Origin: Acridotheres tristis
Taxonomy: Eukaryota; Chordata; Aves; Passeriformes; Sturnidae
NCBI GenBank assembly: GCA_037013685.1
Contig: CM072885.1
Span: 27,379,442-27,443,441, forward strand
Length of the DNA stretch: 64,000 nt
Direction of reading: 5' to 3'
Part shown: positions 13,216 through 26,400 of the stretch, in pieces
Layout: every line of letters starts with the position of its first letter
Position numbering within the stretch: position 1 is the first letter of the stretch
Notes under the pieces: generated by a model
Told to the model about the DNA's origin: nothing
Databases searched by the model: none
What the model saw: only the letters and a program-made list of their open reading frames with translations
Program-made: the position numbers and the translations under genes

Positions 13216-15239
13216 CTGAAAGTTTAGAATGTTCTTTGTGTAAGTAAATCTGTTTTCATTATGATTAAAATTATTGAATTTATTGGTGCATGGCAAGGTG
13301 GCATAATTCAGATGCTTCAAAGAGTTGAAATGAATCTGTTTCTGGCTCACATGCAGCTTCACTCCCTGGCATGGTTACCTATTCAGAGAGAAAAGTGGGT
13401 TTACTCCAATGTCACAAATAAGTTAACATTTAAAAAAACTTCCAAACTATCATCTTTTCTTCGCATTAGTCATGGGATTGCAGAAGGACAGAAAGCTGAA
13501 TTTCAAACATTTGCATAGAGAATTCAGCCACAACATTTTATTGGAACTCAATATCCAAACCTTTAAAAGTCTACCTGCCACCAAGAAAAATGTCTGGCTT
13601 GGACCAGGTGGACCACAGGCTGGGAGATATGGGGAACTCGCTGCGCCCCACAGGGACTGATTATTACTTCCTTTGAGAAGTGAGGCTTCACTTCTGACTC
13701 AAAAGCGAACATGATCCTCTTTCCCAGAGAACTGAAATCAAGGCATCTCTGTACTTTTCAGTATGAAGAGGCCATATCCCTCCTGTTGTACTGTTGCATC
13801 CTTATAGCATTCTTATACTAGAGGTAAACATCCATAGAATTTCACAGTGCAAAGATCTGTTTTGAGCGGTGAGCTGCTAAGCTGCTTCCTCATATGTCTC
13901 ATCCGGGCTTCTCCTTGTCATCTAGAAGAGATAGTAATTTAAACTCTAATGTATTCCTTCACTTTTCTCCCTCATGTTTTGTGCAGAATAGCGACTGGAG
14001 AACAAACACTGCATTCTCTCTGAGTTTTAGTCAATTATATTTTTCAACGTCTTTAAGCTACAAAGTCTAATATGTTGGCAATGCCCAATAAACTGCAAAG
14101 TTTAGTATGTTGGCACAGCTTCTCCAGAATTATAATTCATAACCTGTGACTGATACAGGGATACATATCAACTTCTGCTCATGTCCCACTTCTCACTCCT
14201 TTCTTGTCTGGGTGCCAGGTCCTATAAGCATTAGTGAGGGAAAAGAGTGCTGGAGTACCTGTTAGATGAAAAAAGAGACGCCATCCAGCAGACAAAAGAT
14301 AGTATAAAGAGATCATCTTGGGTGGAAGAAACTGGGAATAAACTAAGAGAGGTTTAATGTTCCTCAAAACACTTAAAATATCAACCCTGGAAATGACTAA
14401 ACAAGAGATAGGAAAAATAAACACCTTGTCCTAAAGGAAGTGTGTCTGTAATGCTTAATTTGGAGTAAATATATTTCCATTTCTACTTCAGAAGGCACTT
14501 AACATGCTCTTAGCATCTCTGTTCTCTAATATACTTTTCACTCTCTAGACTTTTTTAGTAGACAGCTTTATCATAAAAACTCGTGAGTGTAACAACAGTT
14601 TTACATTTCTTATGTCTGTACATAAGGAACTTGGAACAAACACAGGCATTGTTTGAACTCAGTTCTCAGATTGTTATTTAATAATCAGAAACTAAACAAG
14701 CTCACAGAACTCATTTTTCAAGCCTTTGTAACTGTGTGTTCAGTTTCATGCCAGCTGGTTTCTAGTATGAGCCAGCAAGATGATAGCCAATCACCCCCAC
14801 TGTATATATGCCACGTATATAATGACTAACCAGTTTTCTCCTGCTAAGTTCCAGTACCGCACTACTCTCAGGGTTTGCCGTACCTACCTGCTCCATTTCG
14901 CAGGTCATTGCTTTTCAGTGAGACGTACAGGTCTCAGGAGAGCTGCAGAATCACAGGGCTCAGACAAAGCCTTGCTTCAGAGAACAGACTTCCTATTTGC
15001 TCCTTCTCCATTCCTGCATTTTCTTAAAACTTGGCACACCCAAATCTGCAACCCTTCCACACATTTGGGTGACCACCACACGGAAGAGACGTCCCATTTT
15101 TTACTTTTTTTTATTGTGAAAGAGTATGACATGATCAAAATCACACAACAAGAGAAGAGGGGGTTAAAACATCTATGTCCGCAAATTTTAAGTTTTTTGG
15201 CCCCGTCCTTTCACTTTGGCTCCATGAGGGCTCCATTTG
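13216..15239. other. Intergenic sequence leading into the CpG island
   Basis: No gene recognised. There is a local imperfect direct repeat of 23 bases (14058-14080 and 14093-14115, three mismatches). Base composition shifts from AT-rich to GC-rich at about 15190-15240, where the PPM1H CpG island begins. Confidence 0.5.
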
Positions 15240-15744
15240 GCCCCTTCACTTTTGCTTTTAGCATCCAAAACGTCCGGCGGTGGGCGGAGGAGCCCGGGGG
15301 CTGTCCCTCTGTCACCGCTGACCGGCGGACGGGCATGTCCCCGGGGCAAGCCCACGGCTGGCAGGGGGAACCCACGGCAGCACGGCTCGCTTTCGGTCAC
15401 TGCCACAGATTGTTTTTTCTAACAAATGGCTTCCTGGGGAAAATATCTTTGGCTTGTTTTAGCAGGAGAAGGCAAGCAAATCAACGGGCTCTGCCGGGGC
15501 TGGGACGGCGCTGGCTCAGCCCAGGGGCAGCAGGGGCAGCGCACGGCGGGCGGCGATCTCCAGCCCTCGGTAATGGAACCCCGAGCGACTCCGAGGCACT
15601 GCCTCCCGGGCAGCTCATAACGGAGGCGGCCCCGGGCACGACCGCGGATTCCGGCTGCACCGCTGCGGGCAGCCGGGGGCGGCCCTGCCGGGCCCAGGCT
15701 CCGCCCGCCGCGCACCTGCCGCGGGCCGCCCCCCGGCGCGGATA

Positions 15745-15756
15745 GGCGGGCGGGGG
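15745..15756 (+). promoter_or_regulatory. GC box cluster (Sp1/KLF-type)
   Basis: GGCGGGCGGGGG contains two overlapping GGGCGG-like cores inside the CpG island. Such sites are common in TATA-less promoters. Binding is inferred from the motif only. Confidence 0.5.
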
Positions 15757-15843
15757 AGGTGGCCGCCGGTGCCCGGCATGTACCAGGAGCCCGCCGGTGC
15801 CGCAGGAGGAGCAGGAAGCACTCGGGCGAATCCAGCCGCGCTA

Positions 15844-15858
15844 TCACATGACTCAGCA
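15844..15858 (+). promoter_or_regulatory. Overlapping E-box and AP-1/antioxidant-response-like site
   Basis: TCACATGA (15844-15851) is an E-box of the USF/MITF/TFE type. It overlaps ATGACTCAGCA (15848-15858), which contains an AP-1 core TGACTCA and also fits the TGACnnnGC pattern of antioxidant-response/MARE half-sites. It sits about 250 bases upstream of the PPM1H start codon. Function is inferred from the motif. Confidence 0.45.
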
Positions 15859-16105
15859 GCCGCTGCCGCTGGGCTGAGTTCACCCAGCGCAGTGCCGGGA
15901 GGGGGAAACCTGCAATGAGGCCTCGGCCCGGCGGCTGCCCCTGAGCCCGCCGTCCTCTCGCCTGGCTCCGCGCGGCCCGGCGCCCCTACTGCAGGAGTGC
16001 GGCCGGGGCTGCCGGAGCCGCCTCCGCTGCGCTACCCGCCGGCGCGCCCCGCTCCCCGCCCTGCGCGGCGGCCCTGGCGTTGCCGCCGTCGCCAGCGGGG
16101 GTACT

Positions 16106-16341
16106 ATGCTCACGCGGGTGAAGTCCGCCGTGGCCAATTTCATGGGCGGCATTATGGCTGGTAGCGCGGGCGCTGACCACGGCAGCGGCGCGGATTTGCC
16201 CCTCCGCTTCCCCTACGGGAGACCCGAGTTCCTGGGACTATCCCCGGATGAGGTGGAGTGCTCCGCCGACCACATCGCCCGCCCCATCCTCATCCTAAGC
16301 AAGGACACCCGGCGCCTGCCCTGGACCACGGGCTACGCGGA
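16106..16341 (+). CDS. PPM1H: PPM1H exon 1 (N-terminal coding part), PP2C-family phosphatase
   Basis: The translation begins MLTRVKSAVANFMGG and continues through LPLRFPYGRPEFLGL, DEVECSADHIARPILIL and TRRLPW to TGYAE. I recognise this as the N-terminus of PPM1H, a Mn/Mg-dependent PP2C-type serine/threonine phosphatase; in mammals it dephosphorylates Rab GTPases phosphorylated by LRRK2. The exon carries 78 whole codons plus two bases of codon 79. A strong donor GTGAGT follows at 16342-16347, where a splice is expected just before the PP2C metal-binding core. Residues 1-17 form the amphipathic start known in this family for membrane binding; residues 18-30 are a short Gly/Ala-rich linker. The catalytic Asp residues lie in later exons outside the window. 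The ATG at 16106 has A at -3 and C at +4, an adequate context, and matches the family start. Confidence 0.95.
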
Positions 16342-16649
16342 GTGAGTACGCTGCGGCGAGCAGGTGGAGCGCGGCCGAGCCTTCTGCCCGCGCTTCCAGG
16401 CGCACCGGCGGCGAGAGGCGGCGATACCGAGGTAGCCCCCGGCGGGTGCCGGCGCTGCCGGAGGCGGGGGAGCGAAACCTCGGGCCTGCGCGGCGCTGCG
16501 GGCTGCAGGAGCGTCGCGGGGAAGATGCTGGGGGAAGGGAGCGGCATTCCTGGTGCCGTGTGTGGCGCTGGCCGTAGGTCTCTACCTGGGTGGCTCCTTC
16601 CTGGGAGCCGAGGTTGCAGATGGTCAGCTGCCCGGGAGCGGCCGGTACT

Positions 16650-19600
16650 CGGTTCGGCGAAGGGTGGCCAGGGGCAGGACTGGACTCATCTACCCATAGT
16701 GATGACTCTTAAGGTGCAGGGGCCAAGGATGGGGTACCCGCCGATGAACAGCAGTCTCGGTCCTTGACCCTGGAATCAAAAGGGCTTTTGGTAGGAAATC
16801 CGGTTCGTTTTGTGCGTGTGTAAATTCTTCCCGCTGCCCAGGAATGAGCAATGTCCACACATTTGGGGTTTGCAACACCTTCATGTGGACCTGACAGCCG
16901 TTGTGCTCGCTGGTGGTGACTGGCCACATCTTTCTCAAAGTGCTTGCCAGTTTGGGGGGATGCTGGAGGACCACAAGCTCCAAGCTGAAAGAAAAAAATC
17001 TATTGGCTCGCCTTCAAACTAGGCTTTCCAAATGGTTTGTTGCCCTGATTTGCTCATATAACGGTATTTACTTTAGAGGGTGTTGATCAGGACCTGGTTG
17101 TAGCCGTGCCAGCCAGGTGAAAGGCAGTGTTCCTTTCGATGCATCCAGCGGTGCTGCAGAGGCAAGGCATGTCCTTGCACTTGATGCCTTTATCGGTAGG
17201 CATATTGTTTTCCTTGAGGATTCTGAGTGTAGGATTCAGTTTTTGGTTTCTTTCTGTTACTGCTTCTAAGTCTTGATGGGCATGTCTGGCCATCCATGTT
17301 GCTACCAACTCAGAGATTACTGAGGTTACTAAATTAGCCCGTCCAGACTACCAGTTGTTTTCTATCGTTTCTTCAGACATATATGAATTACCAAAAAACA
17401 GTGAAGGCTTCTTGTTGTTAATGAGCAATCACTAGCTTTCTTTAAAAGGCTGTTACATCATTGGGGATGCTGAAATGGGAGTTTTAAAGAGAGATTTTAA
17501 TGAGAGATTTAAAGAATTTTAAATTGGATTGTTCTCCTCGGATTAATAAAGAATTGAATAGGTTACTGAGCAAATTCCCCATGAACTATAAGTTTAAATA
17601 TTTAAAAGTAAGCTCTAATTGTTCCGCCACTATAATAGTCCCTTAAAAAGCAGTTCCTTACCAAAATAAGTACACGCTGCTATTTTCAGCTTAGGTGGAG
17701 TTCTGTGGCTTTCAGCAAGTAACTGTAATTGCAAGTTGGTGACAAAATGGAAGGGAGGTTTTCTGGCTCCCAGGTGTGTGCATCCCATGAGCTTCACCTG
17801 AGACGGCTGGGGCAGAAAACTGTGGGTGTTGGAAAGTGAAGGTTCCATTGACTCTACTGATGAAACCTGATGAGAGAAAGTGTGTGGAGATAAAGTAAAT
17901 GGCTCTGGTGATCATGAAAGCAGAACATACCAGGATTGTTTTCATATACTTTCATATATTCTTCCCTCTTGACCTTTGAGCAGCTTGGTTAATTGGGAGG
18001 CATAAAAAAGTCACTAGCTTTTTCAGTTCCTGTTGTTATCTATGTGAAAATAAGTTGCCTTTTTGCTTTGTCGCTGGTGGCTTTTTTTATTATTATTTAT
18101 TTTGTTTTTTGTTTGTTGGGGGTTTTGTTTTGGTTGGTTTCGGTTTTTTGTCTCATCTCCTTCCCTTGCAGTTACTGGCTCTAGTGCTGGTGGGGCAGAT
18201 CTAAGGGAAAGGTGGTACTTGTTAGAGAGAACTAGTGAGTGCGTTATTACCCTCTTCCCAGAAGTATGTATATGATGCTCCAAAATTGGAGTTCATTGTA
18301 ACAAGAAGATCTCAAAATACTCGCTGTGGAGAAGCTAAGAGGAATGCAGTGCCACCAAAATTGCATTGTTTTCCAAACAGGCAAAACATTAAAGAATAAA
18401 GAAATAGAAGAAAATATGAACAAACTCAGATTTTGCCAAATATGAACTGGTTTTTTTACTCATACGGAGCTATTGCCAGGCTTTCTGAAAATAATTGCAA
18501 GACTTGCTGGGAGATACGTGTTGAAACGATGTTTTTCTTTTGAAACAGGTTTGAGTTACATAGCGAAAACAAATGGAAAAAGTACCGGGAAGATGAAATA
18601 GTCTATTCTATTATACACATTCGGAAGGTTGTTGGCTTGGGGAAAGTAGGGATTATAGTACTTCCATGCTATTATTATTTTGTGTCTATATTAAGGAAAC
18701 TATCAAAACAATGTTTGCCTTTTGTTACAATACAAGTGAGCACTTACAAGTTAGGAGGAAGTTTGGTGTCCTATCAAGTTGCTTGTGATGTAACACAAAG
18801 GTCAGCTATTTAGCTCACATTTTGCTAGTTTGCTTTGGTATGAAGACATGAGAGAAGACATGCCAAGCCTGCAGTGTGCCGAGGTGCAATTTCCCTGAGC
18901 TATTGCCTTTTCTGTGTTTTCATGTTTTAGCAGATCAGCAAAAGTGATTTCAGTGTTTTGTTGGTTGGGACGCCTATGGACATAGGCATTTTTAACTGCC
19001 TGAAGTTAACGAGGTCTAATGATACTAATGAAGCTGAGAGGTCTGTTGTGGATTTAGAAGTTGGGGATTTGGCCCAGAAGGTGTAAGGAGAGTGTGTGCC
19101 ACCTCTATATGTCTGCCCTGATGTTGTGAGCCATTGCACAGCAAGGTTTGAGTCAGTGGATTTATGTTCCACACCCAGCACCAGCATCTGTCTCACTATC
19201 TTTCGGAAGAAATTCTGGTTCTGAGAATAGGTCACCTGGGGGCTGAGTTTCAGGAAAGCATTTGTAGTGTTTATGTTCTTTATTTGTAAAACATGTCAGT
19301 TTACAGATGATACTGGAATTCCTTGATGTTGTCAAGTTGGTGTTTCATCCAAGCTGGAGAAAGCATTTTGGGATTAGACCTGGTTCCCATGCCAGACTGA
19401 AGTAGTTTGTATCTACAAAATATGCATTTTTTAGGGCATTCCTCTTGTTTCTTTGATTCCTGAGGATTAGTTTTTCTTACTAAATAACAAATTGACAAAT
19501 TAGCTCACCCTGTTCACTATTTATTTTCCCTAGCATCTGTGTGGTATGGGCCTGTTCATCTCACTTATTCCCCGGGAACAAGCATTTCTCCTTCACTCCA

Positions 19601-19764
19601 CTTTCTTCCTCCTCTTGTACTGAACATTTTTTGTAACGGGTATTTTTGCAACATTGCTCGTTCATGTCATATGTTTCAACTTGTTTTTAAAATTACATAC
19701 TCAACTCTGTGATATTATATAGTGAAATGTAAATGAGCCTTTATTTTTTATGGTATTAACTTTC
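16650..19764. other. Intron sequence, no feature recognised
   Basis: After the CpG island ends (about 16640) the intron is AT-rich. A T/G-rich low-complexity tract lies at about 18081-18150. No gene or repeat family was recognised. Confidence 0.5.
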
Positions 19765-19769
19765 CCTCT

Positions 19770-20402
19770 TGTCCTGGTTTAGGGCAAATTTGAGAGAAAA
19801 CTTCCAAAGGGCTCTTCCCCCAGGAAGCAAACCTGAGCAGCCCCTCCCCTGGTTCGGGAAGTAATTTCCTCAGAGAGATGTGGAAAAAACCTGTTTATTC
19901 AACAGGCAAAGCACTGCCCAGCACAAAACCTCTCAGTGCTCTGAAGAGATGACAAATTCAGAAAGGCTCTCTCCTGTGGGTGGTAGCTCAGCTCAGTCTG
20001 TTCTCAGTCTCTCTGGCACTGGAAAATGGCGCTGCCCAGGCCAGGCCCTGGTGGCCACAGGTGCAAACTCCTGGTGCTCCCCCGGGTCCCCAGTCCAGAG
20101 AAGGCTCAAATAATTCCAGAGAAAAAAAAAATAAGAAACTTTCCGGGGAACTTCTCTGCTTCAGTTAGTCAGAAACTAACTAAAGGAAAGGAGAGCTCTC
20201 TCTGCTGTCCACTACGGTGACACAGTCCAGGAGATGAGACGATGGAACTCCTGTCTCTGTGTTTTGAAAACAACCCTCAGACATTCCACTGCTTCTCCTT
20301 CCCCCTTCTCTCTCAAATCCAGCCTTAAAGGTACAAAACTTATTTCTGGGCTAAACAGACAAATGGGGATACAATTCAACATGACAAACTCACTCCAGGA
20401 CA
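19770..20402 (-). mobile_element. Solo LTR, ERVL-like, antisense to PPM1H
   Basis: On the minus strand the element starts TGTCCTGGAGTGAG at 20402 and ends CTAAACCAGGACA at 19770. The two ends form an 8-base terminal inverted repeat, TGTCCTGG/CCAGGACA. It is flanked by CCTCT at 19765-19769 and CCTCT at 20403-20407, a perfect 5-base target duplication, typical of ERVL-like elements. A minus-strand AATAAA (about 19896-19901) lies near the LTR end, supporting the minus orientation. Length is 633 bases. No internal genes adjoin, so it is a solo LTR. The exact duplication and ends make the boundaries firm. Confidence 0.88.
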
Positions 20403-20407
20403 CCTCT

Positions 20408-23400
20408 TTTAATGGTGTGATCATTACAAGAAACATGTAGGCAGGCAAATTAAGTCTTCAGAAACATACTTGGTGCTGGGATAAAATACCACTACTTCCT
20501 GGCATTTTAGTGGGAATCTCATAGGGACTCATCTCTCCTTGGTTAGTAAGCAGCCTAAATGTTGTCTTCTGAAATGACTGTCCTGCTGCCTCTTCCTTGC
20601 ATAGGAGCCCTGAGACCTTGAGTTTAATTTCACCTCCTACAGGATGGCAAAAGGCCATGTTTCAAAGAGATTCTTACACCATAGACACTTGTTTAATGTT
20701 CGTCAAGCTCCATAGAAGCAATATTTAACTTGTATCCCACATTCAGTAATTGTCTTTAAAGGTATCATTTTATTTAGAAAGAGACTTTTCATTTTTAGTC
20801 AAGGGTATCCTTAGCATAATTTTCTGCATGTGGTTAGCTGTCGTGCATCAGGAATGACCCTGGGAGAGAGTAGTCTGTTAACAAGCCTTCTTTTAAGTCT
20901 GCCTTAAATCCAGAGGAGTAAGGAGATTTTCACTCTCTGAAAAGTTAAGTGATTCATTTGAATAAGGGAGGGTAGAGGGATCCTACCTCACACTTCATTT
21001 ACTCATTGCCCTCCCTCTCTTCTGCAAGCAGCTGGACTCCCAAGGCCACTGGGATCTCCTCTAGAGCTTTCCCTGTCTGACCCACGAGCTGGTTTTTGAG
21101 CTTCTGCTTGGATTGACCTGTTACTGGGAAGGAAGTTTCTCCTTTGGTCCCTTCCTGTGCTGTTTTCAGTGTATTGTGACCTCTTCCCTGCAGCATTGCT
21201 GATAAGCAGCCTCAGTGTTAACTCTGAAAGTAGCTGGCAAAGTGAAGGCAGTAGCAGAGAGTATGTAATGTGAAATAACCTGGATGATATTCACTGCATC
21301 TAAACTCTACCCAGAACATTATTTTTCACCTTTTCCTCTTTTGCTTTATCTTCTTCCCTCTGTGAAAGTAGAGGATGAACAGGGTGGAGCAGAGCCTTCC
21401 TCTCCTAGTTGAATTCCCTTGACTACATATGGCACAAGAAAATAAATGCTAAATTTGTAAATGACAAAAAACTAGCCTGCTGCTCATGCTCCGGAGTTGC
21501 AGAGAAACTGCAAGTGAGTAGCTTTTTGTGGTAGAAAAACAAGTTTAGTCATTTTCCATCCATTTTGAATTTATACTCTTACAGTCTGAATCCAGTACTA
21601 CAATTGCTTTTCTAAACTGTATGAATCCTGGGGATGGGACCATAGCTGGTTGCTTCCGTGTCGCATGTTCCTCTCTTTACTCTTGCCTTTCTGCCATCTC
21701 TTTGGAGAACTTCAGAAGGTACTATCAAATACAATTAAGGGACAGGGGGAAAGATTAATTTGTATGTTTTCTGTGTCCTCATGCAAAAGACAATTTTGCC
21801 TGCCTTTTTAATTTATTTTTTGAAAAATTCTAAATGACACTTCAGATACCTTTGCAGCTCCAAGTTATAATAGGTTTCCGGAAACTTGACTTTACTGGTA
21901 TGTGTGTTTCTTGGCTTAAAAAGTCAATTTATTATCCCAGCAATGCCTGTTGTTTGATGAGACAAAGTCTGGGCTGTTTTTCTATAATGTTGCATTTCAG
22001 ACATACTGTGGTTTCTCTGCTCTGCAGGCCTGCAGTAGAAATTATATTTTCTCTGTGGTGTTGGTGGCTACTGGCCCATAATGAATGCAGAGTTGTAGGT
22101 GAAGTATGATGACAGTGTCCTTGTACAGCATTATTACAGTGGCAAGTTGTTACCGTTCAGAATGAAGAGGGGGGCAGTTTATGGATTTTGTCCCTTCTCA
22201 GGGTACTGGATTTTTTGTAAGGCTGATGATACTGTATCATGTTATGTCATGCTATGTTACTTAGCTCGTAGCAAATGAATGTATGTGAGAATTAACTGGA
22301 AGTTTTTACTAAAATATTTTCCAGCATTTTTAAGTGATCATAAATACTTTTGTGAGTTAAGATAATACAGAAGTATTCTTCTACCTTTCAAATTCTGTCT
22401 AGACCAAACTACTTATTCAGATGGTAAGCTTTTTAATAAGCTTAACATGTCTGTGAGCTGAGGTAAGGCAAAACACAGAAAAACTCAGCTTCTCCTGAGC
22501 TGAATATTTTGATGTTAGAGGATAGCATAGAGCTTGCAACTACTGATTGCTTATTCTAATCCCCATTGTTTCTTATTAATAGAAAATAACACCATCACAG
22601 TCCTGCTCCTGTGAATTGAAAGTGATAGTTTTCTAACCCTCATCTGGAAGCATGACTCATATCCCATTGGTAAACACATTTCTTGTGTGTGTTCTCTTTG
22701 GTACATATTTCAGGAGGATGAGACTTGTGGGGAAAGGAATACTTTTTTAATCTTGTTCTGTTTGGTTGTCAGGTTATGTACACAGAAATAATGAATTACT
22801 TTCCTTTTTAAACTTTAAAAAAAATAGTTTGCAATTCTCTTTGTCTAGATGAAAATATTTTATTTTATTCTTTTTGTAGTTCAGAACATAATACTGAGTA
22901 GGACCTGATGAATGAACGAAAAACTCAAGTCTCATACATGTAGCTAGAGACAACTGAACAGTTTTCCTCTGTATGAATTATTCTTCTATGCATATTGTAA
23001 TGTTAACTTTAATGTATATTGCCTGGCTCTTGTTTAAGTCTGGGTTCTTGTAAAACAACCTCATGATAATTTTAAGAGCGTCAGAAATCTATTTCCTTGT
23101 GTAAGACCTTATGCTATAGCATCTAATGTTTATGTAATGCCTCTAATCTACCAAGTGCATTGTAAGTAATAATTTCAGAATAACCTTGGAGAAAAATGTA
23201 CATGTGTAAATGTACTGGCTCTTCCAAGTGAAAAAAATGCAGCAGTGAGAATAAGTTTTGGCAAGAGATTTGATATGAATGTGGAGAATCAATCTCAAGT
23301 TTTAGGTTCTCTGTTTTGATGACAGTTATTTTTCCTGCTGTTGTGTACTTGGCTTTGCCTATGTGGCCTCTAATTTCTTTGAACTTACAGGGGTAAAAGG

Positions 23401-26400
23401 AGAAGAATAGAGGATAAAAAAGGTAAATTGTGCTCAGGTGTTTTAATACTCTCTAAGTTGCACAAACGTGATTCCTAATGGGACAAGTATGAAATTCATC
23501 CCTCGAAGCTGTTTCATATTGTTAGTCCCTCAGAGGCTTAAGACTAGTGCTGTCTCACATGTTTCTGAAAGGCTTGCTTGAGCATGGTCCTAGCTTCTAA
23601 CACCAGAGCATGACTAAGCCTGCCCAGTAGCCCTCCTTTGGGCCATTCTGCCTTGGCACGGGTGGTAGCCAGCAGATGTTACCTGCAAACACTTCAGTTT
23701 TGTTCATTTGTCTTTGTTGCAGCATCACTTGGGATGAGTGTAAGTGGGAATCACTTGGCACAGTTATTATCATGGCATAAAGTAAACTGACGGGGCTGTG
23801 CCCCTCGGGGTGAACTGCTTTGAGCCTGTCAATGTGATCAAATGAAACATGCTCAGTTTGACCTTGAACAGAAGCAGTGCTGCAAAGCACAGGTCATTCC
23901 TGTGTTGGGATCTGTGTGCCACTTGAGAAAGAAATATGGTTTGTGGGTTTAAGGATGGGTTAAGTCAGCTTTATGAGCTGAATCACAAATAAGACTTGGA
24001 GTGGGGGAGTGCTGTTAATGAGTGCAGGGAAATAATTAGGCAGAGCAGACATAGCGGCTTTGCTGTGGCATGGGGCTGGAGTAGGTGCCCTATCTGTGAT
24101 GGAGCAGCATTTGCAAAGAAGATAGAGGCTCCTGAACTACATCTAACCTGAATCTTTATCCACTTCCCCTTGGATTTCTGTTCTGCTTGAACTTGCTAAA
24201 ATGCAAGAAGTCCTATTGGACAGCAGCACCTTCATATTAACTGTGCCTTTTGTTGTCTCTAGGGATTTTTTCTTCCTTTTTGTTAAACAGAAAGAAAAAG
24301 GTGACTTCTAAGAATTGGTACCCGTTTGTCCAGTCACATTTACTTGGTAGGGTATATTTTGGGATGTCCAGATGTAATACACATATTATCCAGAGTGGTT
24401 TCCTGATCAGAGGTCAGGTGGAGTAAGTCACAGTTTCAGGTGCTCATCCAACTGACATGGGGTGGAAGTTTTATTGCGTGTAATATTAATTACAGAGGGT
24501 CCAGCAAGCAGGAGGAGGCCAGCAGGTCCATTGAAGCCTTTTCGCTTCTTCAGTGCTCTCTCCCTCATCCAGCAGCACACTTGCTGTCTAGCAGATACTA
24601 TCAGCTGTACTTGGGGTTTTAAGTGCCATGGTTGCTAAGTGGTTGATGTTGCATGAGCTGTTCAGTAGGTGAAGCTCATAAAATGGCTGGAGGCAGGTGT
24701 GATTCCTCCTCCCAATGCTGTATGCAAGGCAAGTGTTTGGAGAATTTAACATTCTCTAAATAAATACTGCACATAGTATTTTGTCAGTTGAAGCAGTGCT
24801 AGGGTAAAGCCAGCCAAAGGGATGTCTTTGGTTCTTAATCAAAGCATGGTTTAAATGCTGGAGTCTGCATAGGACAAGGACAAAAATAACACCAAGCTAA
24901 GGCATTCAGCATTAGCAAGTGCAGGAGATACCCTCCTGCACTATGTGGTCAGTGCATAATTGGGGAATGTCAAAATATGAACCCTGTACATAACTGCAAT
25001 CACACTGATTTAAGAAAGAAATTCAAATAAGAAGAGGTTTTAGGGGGCTGTGGCCAGTAGGCAACTTTCTGTCATGAAGTAGAGTGGCAAACAGCTTCCC
25101 TCATTGTTTGGGATCTGTGTTCAACACAGTGAGGCTTAAGGGAGAGAGGATCTGCTGAGGGAGTCTAGAGCTGCTTGAAGTAGAAGAGTATGGGCAGTGC
25201 TGTGTCTGCAGAGAATCTCCAGCTTGATAGAACTGAAAATCATGTGTGGCCCAAATGGAGACCTAAATACACCATCTCCAAGACAAGCAGGAGTTGAATG
25301 GGTCTGGTCCCCAAGATCATGTCAGCCTCTCTCTCCTCTGGTGTGGGGAGATCTGTCTGTCCACCACTGTCACTTGTCAAAATGCCAGCTTGTTTTCAAC
25401 TCTGTGAATGATATCAGACCCTGTAGCTCTGTACTTTTCCCTCTTATGAAAGCAGCTCTGAGGTCCAGGTGGTGACTGTGGCTTAAAGCTGAATAACTGT
25501 TTCTAGTATCTTTTTATTCCCCTCCCTCTTTCTTCTTTCTAAAGGTCTCTTTCTTACCCTAAGGTGTAGTTGATTGTTTTGATGCTGTTCAGGCTATTTG
25601 GCAGTCAACAATAGTGACACTGAAACTGTGATTTGAGACAGCCAGCTTTGCCTGATTTCAGGGAGAAAAGATTGGGGGGTGAAGAGTAGAAAACCATGTG
25701 CCATTGCCTTTATGCTTTCCATGGTGGTATTCTGCTGCAATAAGGGGAGAAATACAGTGAGCTTTGATTGCATCTGACATCCTGCATACCACTGCTCCAG
25801 AAATCCTGCGGCAAAATGTCCTTGGACTGGCATTAAAGGTCTGTGAGATTGGAAACAGACCTATGCCTATAAAGGGACAAAGTCTTTGCAGTTAATTTCT
25901 TCTTTTATTTCATCTGCTGGTCCCATATCTAAGTGCCTTTTGTGCTGTCCTGTCTGTGTATCTACACCATTGCATAAAGGTACAGACAAGAGGTGAGTTC
26001 TTTCCTCTTCTCTGCTCCCCACTGTGAGCTCTTCTGGATTTCCCTGATGTATTTCTCTGTCCTTTGTGTCTTGGTATGATAATTTCTGCTTTCCAAACTC
26101 CCTGCAAGGAGCAAAAAGGGTCCAGCTCCAGCGAAATTCTGCAGTAGATCACTTTTTTCTTTCTTTCATTCAGGCCAAGTATGATTTTTTTATCTTTAGG
26201 TAGGTGTTAGAGACATCCTCAGAAACAGATGATGCGTAGTGCATGTTTTTAATGCTATAAAATACCTGTCAGTCATAACTAACAATCTGGTCTTTGGTGG
26301 AGTTTTACATTGGATGTGGGACTGAGGACACATTTCTAACTTTTATAACTTGAACAGTGCTCCATCTTGTGCAGAAGTCTTGTGAAGACACAAAATAAGT

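Larger units (their letters stand above)
15240..16105 (+). promoter_or_regulatory. PPM1H: PPM1H CpG-island promoter and 5' UTR
   Basis: GC content and CpG density rise abruptly from about 15240 and stay high through exon 1 to about 16640, in contrast to AT-rich flanks. No TATA box is placed at a sensible distance from the start codon, which suggests a dispersed CpG-island promoter. GC boxes are visible, the clearest at 15745-15756. A composite E-box/AP-1-like site lies at 15844-15858, about 250 bases before the start codon. The transcription start cannot be fixed from sequence alone, so promoter and 5' UTR are given together. Confidence 0.8.

Noticed and set aside
14780..15745. Open frame of 321 codons on the + strand running into the CpG island
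   Set aside because: Composition changes from AT-rich to GC-rich inside it, no domain is recognisable, and stop codons are rare in GC-rich DNA. It is read as a chance frame over promoter and upstream sequence.
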